Source: Pseudomonas graminis (GTDB taxonomy: Bacteria > Pseudomonadota > Gammaproteobacteria > Pseudomonadales > Pseudomonadaceae). Taken from it: DNA of 64,000 nucleotides. Where the stretch lies: assembly GCF_004364335.1 (NCBI RefSeq), contig NZ_SOCR01000002.1, positions 1-64,000 of the forward strand. Reading direction: 5' to 3'. How positions within the stretch are numbered: position 1 is the first letter of the stretch; each line of letters starts with the position of its first letter. The notes under the pieces are model-generated. The model had not been told where the DNA came from and ran no database searches. It saw only the letters and a list, made by a program, of their open reading frames with translations. Made by a program: the position numbers and the translations under genes. Positions 41,285-50,272 of this stretch are shown here, one piece after another.

Positions 41285-42553
41285 TCAAACGCCGCGCTCT
41301 TCACGGGTGAAGCCGGTGCCGCTGGAAATCCGAGGCCGCATCAGCAACATGCCAACCGCGCACCCGCCCATCAGCAGGCAGGTGACAACGAAAACCACCG
41401 GCATGCCGAAATGCCCGCCCAGGTATCCCCCGGTCAGCGGACCCAGTACCTGGCCGATGTACTGGCAGGACGTTGAGTAGCCAAGCATGCGCCCGGCCAC
41501 GGCGTCGGGCACCGAATGGCGGATAATGGCGGCGATGCAGGGCAACAGGCCGCCCAGAGCAATGCCCATGAGAAAACGCAGCAGCACCAGTTGCCAGGCC
41601 TGAGTGACGAAGGCCTGGGGGATCAACAGGAGGGCCGTCGCGCCCAAACAGCCGATCACCACTTTCCAGTGGCCGATGCGGTCGGCCAGCCTGCCGATGC
41701 GCGAGGCCGACAACACGCTGGCCAGTGCCGTGGCCGACATCACCAGCCCGGCCATCAGCGTGACGTTGTCGCTGTGCAACTGGGTCAGGTACACGGTGAT
41801 GATCGGCTCGATGGACATGATCGAAAACATCACCAGACAGGCCACGACCAGCATGGTCAGCACCGGCTTCCTGTCCGCGATGACGTCCCACGCCCGCACG
41901 GCAGGCGCTTTGGCCACGCCAGCCTGGCGCTTGGGCCGCGGCGCTTCCTTCATCAGGAACAGCGTGGCAAGGAAGGTCAGAAAGATCACGCCCCCGGCCA
42001 GGAAGAACGTGTGGCGGATGCCGATCAGCGGCGGCAACAACCCGCCGATCAACGGCCCGGTCAGATTGCCGGCCATGATCCCCGACGAGAGCATGCCCAG
42101 CGCCCAGCCGGTGCGCGCTCTGGGTGTCTGCGTCGCCACCAGGATCGTCGCGCCGGAGGCATAGCCGCCGAGCAACCCCGCCAGCAAACGCAGCCCGACC
42201 AACTGATAGATGTTCTCCGCCAGCCCGATCAGCGACATCGCCACCGCCATGCCCAGGCTGGCACGAATCAGCATCAGCTTGCGCCCGTACCGATCCCCCA
42301 GACGCCCCCACAAGGGCGCGGTCAGCGCGGCAGACAGAAACGTCGCGCCAAACGCCCCCCCCGACCATTGCACGATGGCGGCCTCATCGCTAACGCCCAG
42401 ATGTTCGACATACAGCGGCAGAAACGGCAGCAGCAGGGTCATGGCAACGATGGTGGTGAACGCGCCGAACACACAGACGGCCAGATTGCGCTTCCAGTGC
42501 TCTTCGACGAGGGATGGCAGCGACTGGGCGTGGGATTGGGAGGGTGTGGTCAT
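41285..42553 (-). CDS. MFS multidrug exporter (MdtG-like)
   Basis: The 422-residue, 12-TM major facilitator has the drug:H+ antiporter-1 signature: GRLGDRYGRKLMLI between TM2 and TM3, and a second GRLADRIGHWKVVI between TM8 and TM9. It also has the GPLIGGLLPPLIG motif (motif C-like) near TM5. Closest remembered family is MdtG/YceE. The substrate cannot be predicted. The last ~13 residues (SGTGFTREERGV) are translated from REP-like DNA (41286-41320), a common origin of such tails in pseudomonads, so the ancestral C-terminus was probably shorter. Confidence 0.9.
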   Translation of the reverse strand: MTTPSQSHAQSLPSLVEEHWKRNLAVCVFGAFTTIVAMTLLLPFLPLYVEHLGVSDEAAIVQWSGGAFGATFLSAALTAPLWGRLGDRYGRKLMLIRASLGMAVAMSLIGLAENIYQLVGLRLLAGLLGGYASGATILVATQTPRARTGWALGMLSSGIMAGNLTGPLIGGLLPPLIGIRHTFFLAGGVIFLTFLATLFLMKEAPRPKRQAGVAKAPAVRAWDVIADRKPVLTMLVVACLVMFSIMSIEPIITVYLTQLHSDNVTLMAGLVMSATALASVLSASRIGRLADRIGHWKVVIGCLGATALLLIPQAFVTQAWQLVLLRFLMGIALGGLLPCIAAIIRHSVPDAVAGRMLGYSTSCQYIGQVLGPLTGGYLGGHFGMPVVFVVTCLLMGGCAVGMLLMRPRISSGTGFTREERGV

Positions 42554-42651
42554 AACAGCTCTACCGGTAACGGAATCCGCTCACGGTAGAGGGCTGAGAG
42601 CCATAAATAAAATTCATGTTTTTTATGCGGGGGATTCCACGCAGGAATAGA

Positions 42652-44901
42652 TCAGTTGCTACGGTCCGTTGAGCCGAGGGCAGCCCATCCCGCTACGCGC
42701 GGCACCGTGAAGCGGAATTCACTGCCGACGCCCTGCTCGCTGGTGGCAGTCAGTTCGCCGCCGTGCGCCCGGACGATGCCTTGGGAAATATAAAGCCCCA
42801 GGCCAGTGCCGCTCGGATTGCCTTCGCGCCTGCGCCAGTAACGCTCGAACACGTGGGGCAACTGATCGCTGCCAATACCATCTCCGGTATCCACCACGGT
42901 AAACACCACGTTGTCGCCCGCACCCGCCGCCGTGACCTTCACGCTGCCAGCCTTGGGTGTGAATTTGATCGCATTGCCCACCAGGTTGGAGAGCACCTGA
43001 AACAGGCGCTCCGGATCGGCGAAAATGGTCAGGTCCGGTTCGGCGTCGAACGTCAGGTCGATGAATTTGTTCAGTGCCAGTGGCGTGAGCAGCGACCAGG
43101 CGTCCTCGAACAACTGGCTGACCTCCAGCGGCTCGGCGTCGATGAAGTAGCGGCCGGCTTCGATCTTTGATGTATCGAGCAAATCCTCCAGCAAGCTGGT
43201 CATCCGCGTGGACGCTCGCTGCAGGATGTCGATGGCCGAGTTGAGTCGTTTGGTAGATGCAGTGGCGTCGGCGCTGATCACCCGCTGCATCATGCCGCAC
43301 TGCATGACGATAATCGTCAGCGGGCTGCGCAGGTCGTGGGACACCACGGCCACCAACTCGTCGCGTGCACGCACGGCCTCTTGTTCGCGCAGCACCTGGC
43401 GCGACAGGTCCGCCTCCAGCGCCGAGCGACGCAAATCCGACACGGCGTAGAGCTCGCCAGCGTTCCAGGCCCTGGCCTTGCCCTCGACCTGTTGCTCCCA
43501 CAGGGCAAAGGATTCCCGTGGCTGCAAGCGATCGTTGACGACCCGTTTGGCGTGCTGTGGGTTGCCGCTCCACTCCACGCTGCCTCTGACCTCGGCGCGA
43601 AACCACAACACCCCGTTGGTCACCGGCTTGGGCAAGCTGAACGCCAGCAGTCCGCTGGCTACGTGGGGATAGGCTTGCGCGTCGGGGAACACGGCGCCGA
43701 GGCTTGACGTCTCGAACACCGCTCCGGGCCGGTTCTGCAGCCACTGCTGCAATGCGGTCACCTGCTCGGCGCTCGGGCACTGGCCGATCAGATGCACGTC
43801 ACCGTCGATGATCACCGCCACACCGTCGGCGTCGACCAGTGTCAGCAGCGCCTGAGAGTGTTCAAGCAGCCCGTTGTAGACGTCGTCCGCGGACTCGTTC
43901 ATCGCCCTGGACAACCGGTCCAGCATGTGATGTTTGGCCAGTCGCTGACGCTGAGTCTGCTGGTCTTCGAGCAGGCTGATCTGCATCGACAGCACCTGGC
44001 CGATGGTCTGGCAGGCCGAGCGCAGCGTGTGCGGGACCTGCAACGGCTCTCGATTGCCGCAGCTGATCAGCCCCCAGAGCCGTTCATCCTTGAGCAGGGA
44101 AATGCTCATCGATGAACGCACGCCCATGTTATGCATGTACTGACAGTGAATCGGCGACACGCTGCGCAGCACCGCGTGACTCATGTCCAGCGGCTCGCCG
44201 GTGTCCGGGCGCAGGGCCGGGACCAGAGGCGCCGGCACATACGTGGCGTCGGGGATGATGCGCAGCCAGTTCAGGCGGTACAGCTCGCGGGCCTGCTGGG
44301 GAATGTCGGTGGCGGGGAAAAACAGCCCCAGGTAGGCGTCCAGTTCGGCTGTCGCCGACTCGGCAATGACCTGCCCGTGGCCCTCCTCTTCAAAGCGATA
44401 GATCATCACACGGTCGTACCCGGTCAGGGCGCGGATCTCCGAGACGCTGATGGCGTATAGATCGTCCAGCGATTTGGCCGATTGCAGGCGACGCAGGGTG
44501 CGCGTGAGGCGCGGCCCCAGTTCCTGCATCGACGCCTGCGCGGCGACGGGCTCCAATTCCAGAAACAACAGACCGTCATGACGGTGCAGCAGGCCATCGA
44601 ACGCCTGCCCGTCACACTCCATCGGCAACGGATCGAGGCTGTCCAGATCGGCGTCCAGCAATGCATCGCGCAAGGCATCTGCCTGCGCCTGACCCACCCA
44701 GTGCGCCAGCGAATCGCCGGGCTGTACGTCGCGGGCGATACCCAGCATCGGCCAGGCATTGGCGCTGGCCTGTTGCACGGTCCAGTCGGTTTCGAGCAGG
44801 GTCAGCAGAACACCGTGGGGCTGAATGGCGCCGGGGATGCGAATCGGTTCATGGGCGCAGGTGTCCAGCAGGTCGTCCATGGTCTGCATGTCGTTAAGCA
44901 T
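42652..44901 (-). CDS. bphP: bacteriophytochrome histidine kinase BphP
   Basis: This 749-residue red/far-red photoreceptor has a biliverdin-attachment Cys15 in LLDTCAHEPIRIPGAIQPHG, a PAS domain (~20-120), and a GAF domain (~140-310) with YDRVMIYRF and the chromophore-pocket ATDIPQQARELY. The PHY domain (~320-500) includes the tongue-like WFRAEV and PRESFALWEQ. A HisKA follows with SHDLRSPL (phospho-acceptor His522). The HATPase has NLVGNAIKF, DTGDGIG and GTGLGLYI. All key residues are present. Its start overlaps the bphO stop by 8 bases, so the two are translationally coupled. No cognate regulator gene is adjacent. Confidence 0.96.
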   Translation of the reverse strand: MLNDMQTMDDLLDTCAHEPIRIPGAIQPHGVLLTLLETDWTVQQASANAWPMLGIARDVQPGDSLAHWVGQAQADALRDALLDADLDSLDPLPMECDGQAFDGLLHRHDGLLFLELEPVAAQASMQELGPRLTRTLRRLQSAKSLDDLYAISVSEIRALTGYDRVMIYRFEEEGHGQVIAESATAELDAYLGLFFPATDIPQQARELYRLNWLRIIPDATYVPAPLVPALRPDTGEPLDMSHAVLRSVSPIHCQYMHNMGVRSSMSISLLKDERLWGLISCGNREPLQVPHTLRSACQTIGQVLSMQISLLEDQQTQRQRLAKHHMLDRLSRAMNESADDVYNGLLEHSQALLTLVDADGVAVIIDGDVHLIGQCPSAEQVTALQQWLQNRPGAVFETSSLGAVFPDAQAYPHVASGLLAFSLPKPVTNGVLWFRAEVRGSVEWSGNPQHAKRVVNDRLQPRESFALWEQQVEGKARAWNAGELYAVSDLRRSALEADLSRQVLREQEAVRARDELVAVVSHDLRSPLTIIVMQCGMMQRVISADATASTKRLNSAIDILQRASTRMTSLLEDLLDTSKIEAGRYFIDAEPLEVSQLFEDAWSLLTPLALNKFIDLTFDAEPDLTIFADPERLFQVLSNLVGNAIKFTPKAGSVKVTAAGAGDNVVFTVVDTGDGIGSDQLPHVFERYWRRREGNPSGTGLGLYISQGIVRAHGGELTATSEQGVGSEFRFTVPRVAGWAALGSTDRSN

Positions 44902-45565
44902 TGTTCAGCACTCCCGCTCGCTCCAGCCAGGTTTGAAAGGACTTGAAAGTGAGGCGGGCCGATTGCACCACCTCGGTGTTGTACAGCGGGTCATCGAACT
45001 CGGCCAGCTGTTTAAGGAAGGCTTTCCACAAGCGCCCGGTATCGCGCCCGTACACGTCCAGAAACTCCCCGCCGCTGTCGGCATCGACGCCCAGCTTGTC
45101 GGCGATGATCCGCCGCAGCACCTGCCCTCCCAACGTAGCCCCCTCCATGACATACATCACGCCGAGCAGCTGAGCGACGCTGCCGATGGCGGGCAGTTCG
45201 GCGCACAGCGGCAGGGCCTGAATCTGCAGCTCGGTGAGGCCGAGGGCGCGCAGATCCTTGATCAGCGCCGGTATCTTCTGCCGCGCAGGGTCGATGCCCT
45301 GTGGCGCCAGAAAGCGCTCCATCGACTGTTGCAGGGGCAGATGGAAGCCGTAATAGGCCTCGATGATCCGTTTGTAGGTGTCGAGATCGAGCCGGGAATG
45401 GGTCAGTGGCAGCCTGGCTTCGAGCGCCCTGTGCAGGGCAGCGGTGGCCGTGCGTAATTGCTGCAGTACAGTGGCGAGGGGCGCCGGGGCGTCTGCGCAG
45501 GGCAACTCGGGGGTGATTTCAACCAAGGGCAAAAGTGTCCGGTCTGAGCGGACGCGCCTTAACAT
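44894..45565 (-). CDS. bphO: biliverdin-producing heme oxygenase BphO
   Basis: The 223-residue cytosolic all-helical heme oxygenase carries the proximal heme ligand in ATAALHRALEARLPLTH and the distal-helix glycine motif in YVMEGATLGGQVL. It converts heme to biliverdin, the chromophore for BphP encoded immediately downstream; this bphO-bphP order is typical. The ATG at 45565 has no good Shine-Dalgarno, so an internal TTG start is possible. The 156 bases to the upstream T6SS stop should carry the bphOP promoter, though read-through from the T6SS operon is possible because all are on the same strand. Confidence 0.94.
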   Translation of the reverse strand: MLRRVRSDRTLLPLVEITPELPCADAPAPLATVLQQLRTATAALHRALEARLPLTHSRLDLDTYKRIIEAYYGFHLPLQQSMERFLAPQGIDPARQKIPALIKDLRALGLTELQIQALPLCAELPAIGSVAQLLGVMYVMEGATLGGQVLRRIIADKLGVDADSGGEFLDVYGRDTGRLWKAFLKQLAEFDDPLYNTEVVQSARLTFKSFQTWLERAGVLNNA

Positions 45566-45721
45566 GCGGCAGCCGCAGTGTTAAGGCAGATGATCCGCGC
45601 ACACTAATGGAGACAGTGCCCGGCTGTAAATATGGCTGACGGGTAAATGCCGACGTTCGGCTGGGCGGTACGCTCTCTGCGCGAGCCTTGCCGTCGGGAA
45701 GCCTTGATACACCCGGCATCG

Positions 45722-46459
45722 TCACAGCCAGGCCAATGCGGCGATCAGGCCGAGCAGCCCGCCGATCAGTAATCCGATCCACATCGCGCGGGGTATTTTT
45801 GCATCGGGCCTGATGCGGCTGGGCGTTGGCTGCGTGACTGCGGGATTCCTTTGCATTGGGGAACGCGCGCTGGTGTACAGCGGTGGAGGCAGCATGGCGT
45901 TCGGCGCGAGAAGCACCGCGCCCTGAGCATCGCGCTCGACCCGGGACGCCCGTTGCACCACCTGCGTGCGCAAGCCTTCCAGGCCACTGATGGGCACCGG
46001 GATCTGCTCAAGCAGCGTCAGGCGCAAGTGCTCAAGTTGCGCGCTGAACAAACCGAGGTCCGGCAGATCACAGACATTGATTTCCAGCTCCCGCAGCACC
46101 GCTTGCCACGCGCCGAATAGTCCATTGAGAATTTCAGTCCGCGCCGACACCCCTCGGGGCCAGGGCTGGGCGCCTGCCCGCAAAAGGGTTTCCAGCACCT
46201 CCAGGCCATCGTGCATCCCGTCCAGCCCGGCCAGATGACTGCGCGCCAGGGCGTAAGCCGCCGCCGTTTGCAGGTCCGCGCCGTTGCTGGCGAACAAGGC
46301 GAGGCAGCACTGCTCGATGGTTCGCCAGTCCACATCGGGACAAGCCGGATGACCGAGCCGGGCCATCTCAACGCACAACGTTCGGTAGTCTGGCAACGCG
46401 CGCGGATCGCCGCCGGCCATGATTCCCATGGCGACGCCCCTGGTCATCGGGCTTTCCAT
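45722..46459 (-). CDS. short TssA-like (ImpA_N) protein with C-terminal membrane anchor
   Basis: The 245-residue protein has an ImpA_N-type segment (GGDPRALPDYRTLCVEMARLGHP, then WRTIEQCCLALFASNGADLQTAAAY and GLFGAWQAVL), a Pro/Arg linker and one C-terminal TM helix (MWIGLLIGGLLGLIAALAWL). T6SS proteins with this layout (VasL/TagA-like) cap or anchor the sheath distal end; this one is much shorter than VasL. The ATG at 46459 follows the tssE stop by 5 bases. A second, full TssA is encoded upstream, so this is an accessory rather than the baseplate TssA. Role inferred from family. Confidence 0.8.
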   Translation of the reverse strand: MESPMTRGVAMGIMAGGDPRALPDYRTLCVEMARLGHPACPDVDWRTIEQCCLALFASNGADLQTAAAYALARSHLAGLDGMHDGLEVLETLLRAGAQPWPRGVSARTEILNGLFGAWQAVLRELEINVCDLPDLGLFSAQLEHLRLTLLEQIPVPISGLEGLRTQVVQRASRVERDAQGAVLLAPNAMLPPPLYTSARSPMQRNPAVTQPTPSRIRPDAKIPRAMWIGLLIGGLLGLIAALAWL

Positions 46460-46464
46460 CGGTC

Positions 46465-46905
46465 TCAAGGCAGGGCCCGCACATCATGGCGCTTGAGATG
46501 ACGCACCACCGCCCTTCCCTCCGGGCTCAACGTCGTGCCGAATGTGGCGGTGCGTTCGCCTTCCAGCGTCGCGTCGAGGGCGTAGACCAGATGCCCCGGC
46601 TGGGGCTGGGGCAACAGTTCGATGTGCAACGACAACAGGCGCGGCTCGTATTTGAGTAACGTATCGGCGATGGTGCGCATCAGTGCATGGGCGGCAGACG
46701 GTAATCCTTCGAGCACGGCGCCCATGTCCGGCAGGCCGTAAGCGGGCAGGTGCGCAAGGGTACCCGCGCGGCTGTTGAGGACGCGCTGCAGGTTGTCCAG
46801 CACCGAGAGCACGTACTGGTCGTCCTCCGCGACCCGGGACAGGTCGAGTTCTCCGCTGAAATTCTGCAGCAGGGTTTCGTACAGCGAAGGGTTGAGCTCG
46901 GTCAT
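46465..46905 (-). CDS. tssE: TssE baseplate wedge protein
   Basis: The 146-residue gp25-like T6SS baseplate subunit carries VLDNLQRVLNSRAGTLAHLPAYGLPDM, the gp25 signature, plus EPRLLSLHIELLP. It joins TssF and TssG to form the wedge that polymerises the sheath. Three bases separate it from tssJ upstream and five from the next gene. Size is normal for TssE. Confidence 0.93.
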   Translation of the reverse strand: MTELNPSLYETLLQNFSGELDLSRVAEDDQYVLSVLDNLQRVLNSRAGTLAHLPAYGLPDMGAVLEGLPSAAHALMRTIADTLLKYEPRLLSLHIELLPQPQPGHLVYALDATLEGERTATFGTTLSPEGRAVVRHLKRHDVRALP

Positions 46906-46908
46906 GGC

Positions 46909-47433
46909 TCAACCCTCGGCCAGGGGGCGCAGCGTCAGCCGGCTTTCGCCGAGCTCGATGACCCGGGGCCGATCCGGGTCGAGGTCGTCGCGGCTGAGCA
47001 GCAAGCGCCAGTCATTGAGCTGTGAATCGGGCTCGCGGAACAACCCGACCACGGCGACCACCCCGGCGTTTTCATTCAACGGTACATCCAGCTGCGCCCC
47101 CTCTCCCGGCTTGATCACCAGCGATCGCTGATCCAGCAGGTCTGCGCCGAGCAGGCGGTCGGCATCACGCAGCAGGTCGTCGTAGCTGGCTTTGTTCACC
47201 GACTTGCCATCACGCAGCTGATACACACGCACCATCACCGGCACCGACACGGCGCGCATGTCCGTGCCGTCGGTGTTCAGGGCCACGCGACCGTCGAAGT
47301 CCAGGCGCAGCGTTTTGACCTGTTTGTAGAAGATCGCCCTGGTCATCGATGCGGTGGAGTCCGACACGCTTTGCGTCACCCCGCAGCCGCTGACGAGAAG
47401 GCCGAGGGCGATGACGGGCAGCGCTTTATACAT
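46909..47433 (-). CDS. tssJ: TssJ outer-membrane lipoprotein
   Basis: The 174-residue protein has a lipobox LLVSGC ending at Cys17 and +2 Gly, suiting outer-membrane sorting. The beta-sandwich body has VMVRVYQLRDGKSVNKASYDDLL and the LVIKPGEGAQLDVPL strand typical of TssJ. It anchors TssM at the outer membrane to complete the trans-envelope complex. The start is set at ATG 47433 (a codon 4 positions upstream is less likely). It overlaps tssG by 8 bases. Confidence 0.93.
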   Translation of the reverse strand: MYKALPVIALGLLVSGCGVTQSVSDSTASMTRAIFYKQVKTLRLDFDGRVALNTDGTDMRAVSVPVMVRVYQLRDGKSVNKASYDDLLRDADRLLGADLLDQRSLVIKPGEGAQLDVPLNENAGVVAVVGLFREPDSQLNDWRLLLSRDDLDPDRPRVIELGESRLTLRPLAEG

Positions 47434-48517
47434 AATAGGCGACATGGGTGGGTCCTATTTCCTGAGGGTTGACGTGGAGCCCTTGATAACGGCCCAGATG
47501 GATGGTGATGGTGTCGTTATTCCCGGCAGTGCCGCCTTTCAACCCGAGTCCGGCGGTCATGCCCAGCAGCACGCCGCGTCCGCTCAGTGCCGAAACCGGC
47601 AGGCAATCGATCGGCAGGGACAGGCGCAACCGCGCCGTACAGCGCCAGCCCAGATACACCTGCAACAGCACCCGCAGGTCGCTGTGCAAGCCGCCACCGG
47701 GCAACCACTCCCGCGCCTCGTCGTGGTCGGCGGTGAACAGTGTGAGCATCAGTTCGCTGTTGACGTCGCGGCCAACGCTGCCCAGCGGCGTGCCCTGGGA
47801 CAGGCTCACCGGCCGCGCGGAGCACAGGCTGGCAGGCGCGTCGAGAACAATGTTCAGTGGCCAGTGGGGCGCGATCGACGCCCGGGTGTGAGACGCCAGT
47901 AAATGCACCAGCGCTAAAATGCCCTCGGCATTGCGGGTCGGCAAACGCATCACGCCCAGCAACGCCAGAAAACGCGACAGCGGCGTGGCGATGCGTTTCG
48001 CGGTGCCGGGGATGCCCAGCCCTATCAGCCCGAACAGGCACTGTGAGGTCGGGTCGGCGCCAGCGGGCGCGAACGAGGCCGGGTACGAATACTTGCGCCA
48101 GATCCGGTAGAACTGGGTGAAGACCCGGTGGTTGAAGATGTCGAGAAACCCCTCCAGCGCCTCATGGCCCTCCCGTCGTTGCGCGATGTCGTCGAGGTAA
48201 CGCGTAGGCAGCGGCGAGTCCACGCCGTAGAGGCCGAGCAAACGGGTGCGCACGGTGGCAGGAAGAACCTGATCCTCAGACGCCCACTCCACGGCTTTCA
48301 GTTCGCTGGCCGGAAAGCCCATGCCGGGGTCGGGCCGAAAACGCACGAGATCATCCGCCGGGTCCTCGGAGCTGCCCAGCGGCGGCTGCTCCGGCACGAC
48401 GGTTTCCAGCAACTGGCAAAAGCGGTAGACGCTCGCCTCCGCCACCCGCCCCTGCACGGCATCGAGCCATTCGACGAGCCTTAACCGGGAATCCGCTGGC
48501 TGTGGTTTTCGCTCCAT
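47426..48517 (-). CDS. tssG: TssG baseplate protein
   Basis: The 363-residue protein starts at the ATG at 48517 (AGGAG 7 bases ahead), overlapping the tssF 3' end by 37 bases; the frame is open further upstream but inside tssF. It has the TssG/ImpH pattern VYRFCQLLE, VRFRPDPGMGFPASEL, YLDIFNHR-type FLDIFNHRVFTQFYRIWRKY, and the LGLGIPGTAKRI region. It forms the baseplate wedge with TssE and TssF. Confidence 0.93.
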   Translation of the reverse strand: MERKPQPADSRLRLVEWLDAVQGRVAEASVYRFCQLLETVVPEQPPLGSSEDPADDLVRFRPDPGMGFPASELKAVEWASEDQVLPATVRTRLLGLYGVDSPLPTRYLDDIAQRREGHEALEGFLDIFNHRVFTQFYRIWRKYSYPASFAPAGADPTSQCLFGLIGLGIPGTAKRIATPLSRFLALLGVMRLPTRNAEGILALVHLLASHTRASIAPHWPLNIVLDAPASLCSARPVSLSQGTPLGSVGRDVNSELMLTLFTADHDEAREWLPGGGLHSDLRVLLQVYLGWRCTARLRLSLPIDCLPVSALSGRGVLLGMTAGLGLKGGTAGNNDTITIHLGRYQGLHVNPQEIGPTHVAYYV

Positions 48518-50250
48518 CGCAGGCTCCTCCCGGTCGGTTGCAGGATCAGGGTGATCTGGGTGAACAGATGGATGTCGGCGTACAGCGCGAAGAACCGGTT
48601 GAGCATTTCGCCGAACAGGCAGATATCGCCCTCGCCGGCAAAACCGTCGGCATCGAGGGTGACTTCGATGTCCACGCCGCGCAGGAGAAAGCCTTTTTCG
48701 AAGCGCTGGATGAGGTGGTGACGCACCTCGACGATGGCGTCCAGGCGCCGGCGATTGAGCTCGCTGCCGGTCCAGTCGTACAGCGCCAGGGTGCCGCGCA
48801 GCACTTCGGCGCTGTCGAGCATGGGCAGGAAGTTCGAACCCAGGTGGCTCAACACCCGCCAGTGAAAGCGGTCGCGACTCGGCGGATAGCACGGCAGGGT
48901 CGGCGCACACAGATTGCGCACCCGCAGACCGGCCTGGGTGGCGTGCAGCGGCGTGTCGAGGATCGTGCTTTGCAGCGCCTTTCTCGGCAACTGGCCGTTG
49001 GTACCGGTGAGGCGCAGGGACAGGCATGGGCGCTCGGACAGGCGATCAACGTCCGCGCCCTCGCCGCCGAGGATCAGCCAAGTGTCATGCAACCCGTTCG
49101 CACCGCGCTTGAGGCGGGTGTGGAAATAACGCTCGGGCGCCTCGTCGCGGAGCATGCCGCCCTTGTGCCGGAAGCTGGAAAACGGCACGTACTCTTCCCG
49201 CCCGGAATCCCGGGACGCCGTCACCCGGTCGACGGAATAGATTTCCGTGTGGCCGTCCTGCAAGCGCATCGGTCGCAGCAGGTAGTCGGTCTGCAACGGG
49301 TCCAGCGACAGCGGGTCGGCCTCCAGCGGGAACAGATTGATCACCGGCACGGCGTGCAGGCGAACGTGCTCGGCGCTGAGGGCAAGCCCGTGGGGCCACG
49401 CTTCACTCAGCACAACCTCGAGTTCAAACCACGGCGCGTCGGGCGCGATGCTCATGTTCTCGAGCCCGTGGAGTGTGACGAACATGAATTTCTCGCGAAA
49501 ACTGAAGTACTCCAGCAGCAACTGATAGCCACTGAAGGCGCTGTCGCCCTTGGGCCAGAGCCGGTCGTCATCGCTGAAACCCTTGGGACCAAAACGTCCT
49601 TGCAGCGGTTGACGTTGCGCGTCGCCGGGCTGACGCACATACAACGCCTGTGTGCCCAGGGTCAGCGCGTGATGCAGCGCGTTGGCCACTGCCGGCGTGG
49701 CGTTGAGGTACAGCGGGATGCGGCGCAAATCCAGCTGACCCCAGTGGCTCAGCGCACCGCAGGAAAAACGCAGGCGGATCAACGAGCGACCGTCCGGTTC
49801 CTGGGCCAGGCGCACCGAATCCAGCGCCAGCGGGCGCAGGGTCAAGTCCTGGGTGGTGGTGTAACTGCAGCGCGTGCGCTGGGGCCCGATGGGTTGCGAC
49901 AGAATTTCAAAGCCGGTCGCGACCTGCTCGCTCTGCTTCATCTGGTGCACGTCGGGCTGCAACTCGACGATGGAGAGCGACGGGATCGTGCGCAGGTAAT
50001 GGGGCCACAGCAGGCTGACCAGACCTTCGGTCAGCTCCGGCAAGTCGTCGTCGAGCTTCTCCCGCAGGCGCCCCATCAGGAACGCAAAGCCTTCGAACAG
50101 CCGCTCGACGTAGGGATCGTGGGCACCGGGTTTGTCCAGATTCAGCGAGGCGGCGCGGTCGGGAAACGCCTGGGCGAACTCCTTGCCGGCCTCACGCAGG
50201 TAGCGCATTTCGGCGTCGAAATAACGCAGGGTCAGATTGTCCGTGTTCAA
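48481..50250 (-). CDS. tssF: TssF baseplate protein
   Basis: The 589-residue VasA/ImpG-family protein has the N-terminal signature YFDAEMRYLREAGKEFAQAFP, then DPYVERLFEGFAFLMGRLREKLDDDLPE and LVSLLWPHYLRTIPSLSI. The C-terminus has HLIQRFEKGFLLRGVDIEVTL and LFGEMLNRFFALYADIHLF. Length is normal. It follows tssA by 22 bases and overlaps tssG by 37. Confidence 0.95.
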   Translation of the reverse strand: MNTDNLTLRYFDAEMRYLREAGKEFAQAFPDRAASLNLDKPGAHDPYVERLFEGFAFLMGRLREKLDDDLPELTEGLVSLLWPHYLRTIPSLSIVELQPDVHQMKQSEQVATGFEILSQPIGPQRTRCSYTTTQDLTLRPLALDSVRLAQEPDGRSLIRLRFSCGALSHWGQLDLRRIPLYLNATPAVANALHHALTLGTQALYVRQPGDAQRQPLQGRFGPKGFSDDDRLWPKGDSAFSGYQLLLEYFSFREKFMFVTLHGLENMSIAPDAPWFELEVVLSEAWPHGLALSAEHVRLHAVPVINLFPLEADPLSLDPLQTDYLLRPMRLQDGHTEIYSVDRVTASRDSGREEYVPFSSFRHKGGMLRDEAPERYFHTRLKRGANGLHDTWLILGGEGADVDRLSERPCLSLRLTGTNGQLPRKALQSTILDTPLHATQAGLRVRNLCAPTLPCYPPSRDRFHWRVLSHLGSNFLPMLDSAEVLRGTLALYDWTGSELNRRRLDAIVEVRHHLIQRFEKGFLLRGVDIEVTLDADGFAGEGDICLFGEMLNRFFALYADIHLFTQITLILQPTGRSLRWSENHSQRIPG

Positions 50251-50272
50251 AGAAACCTCCGGGTTGTCAGTG

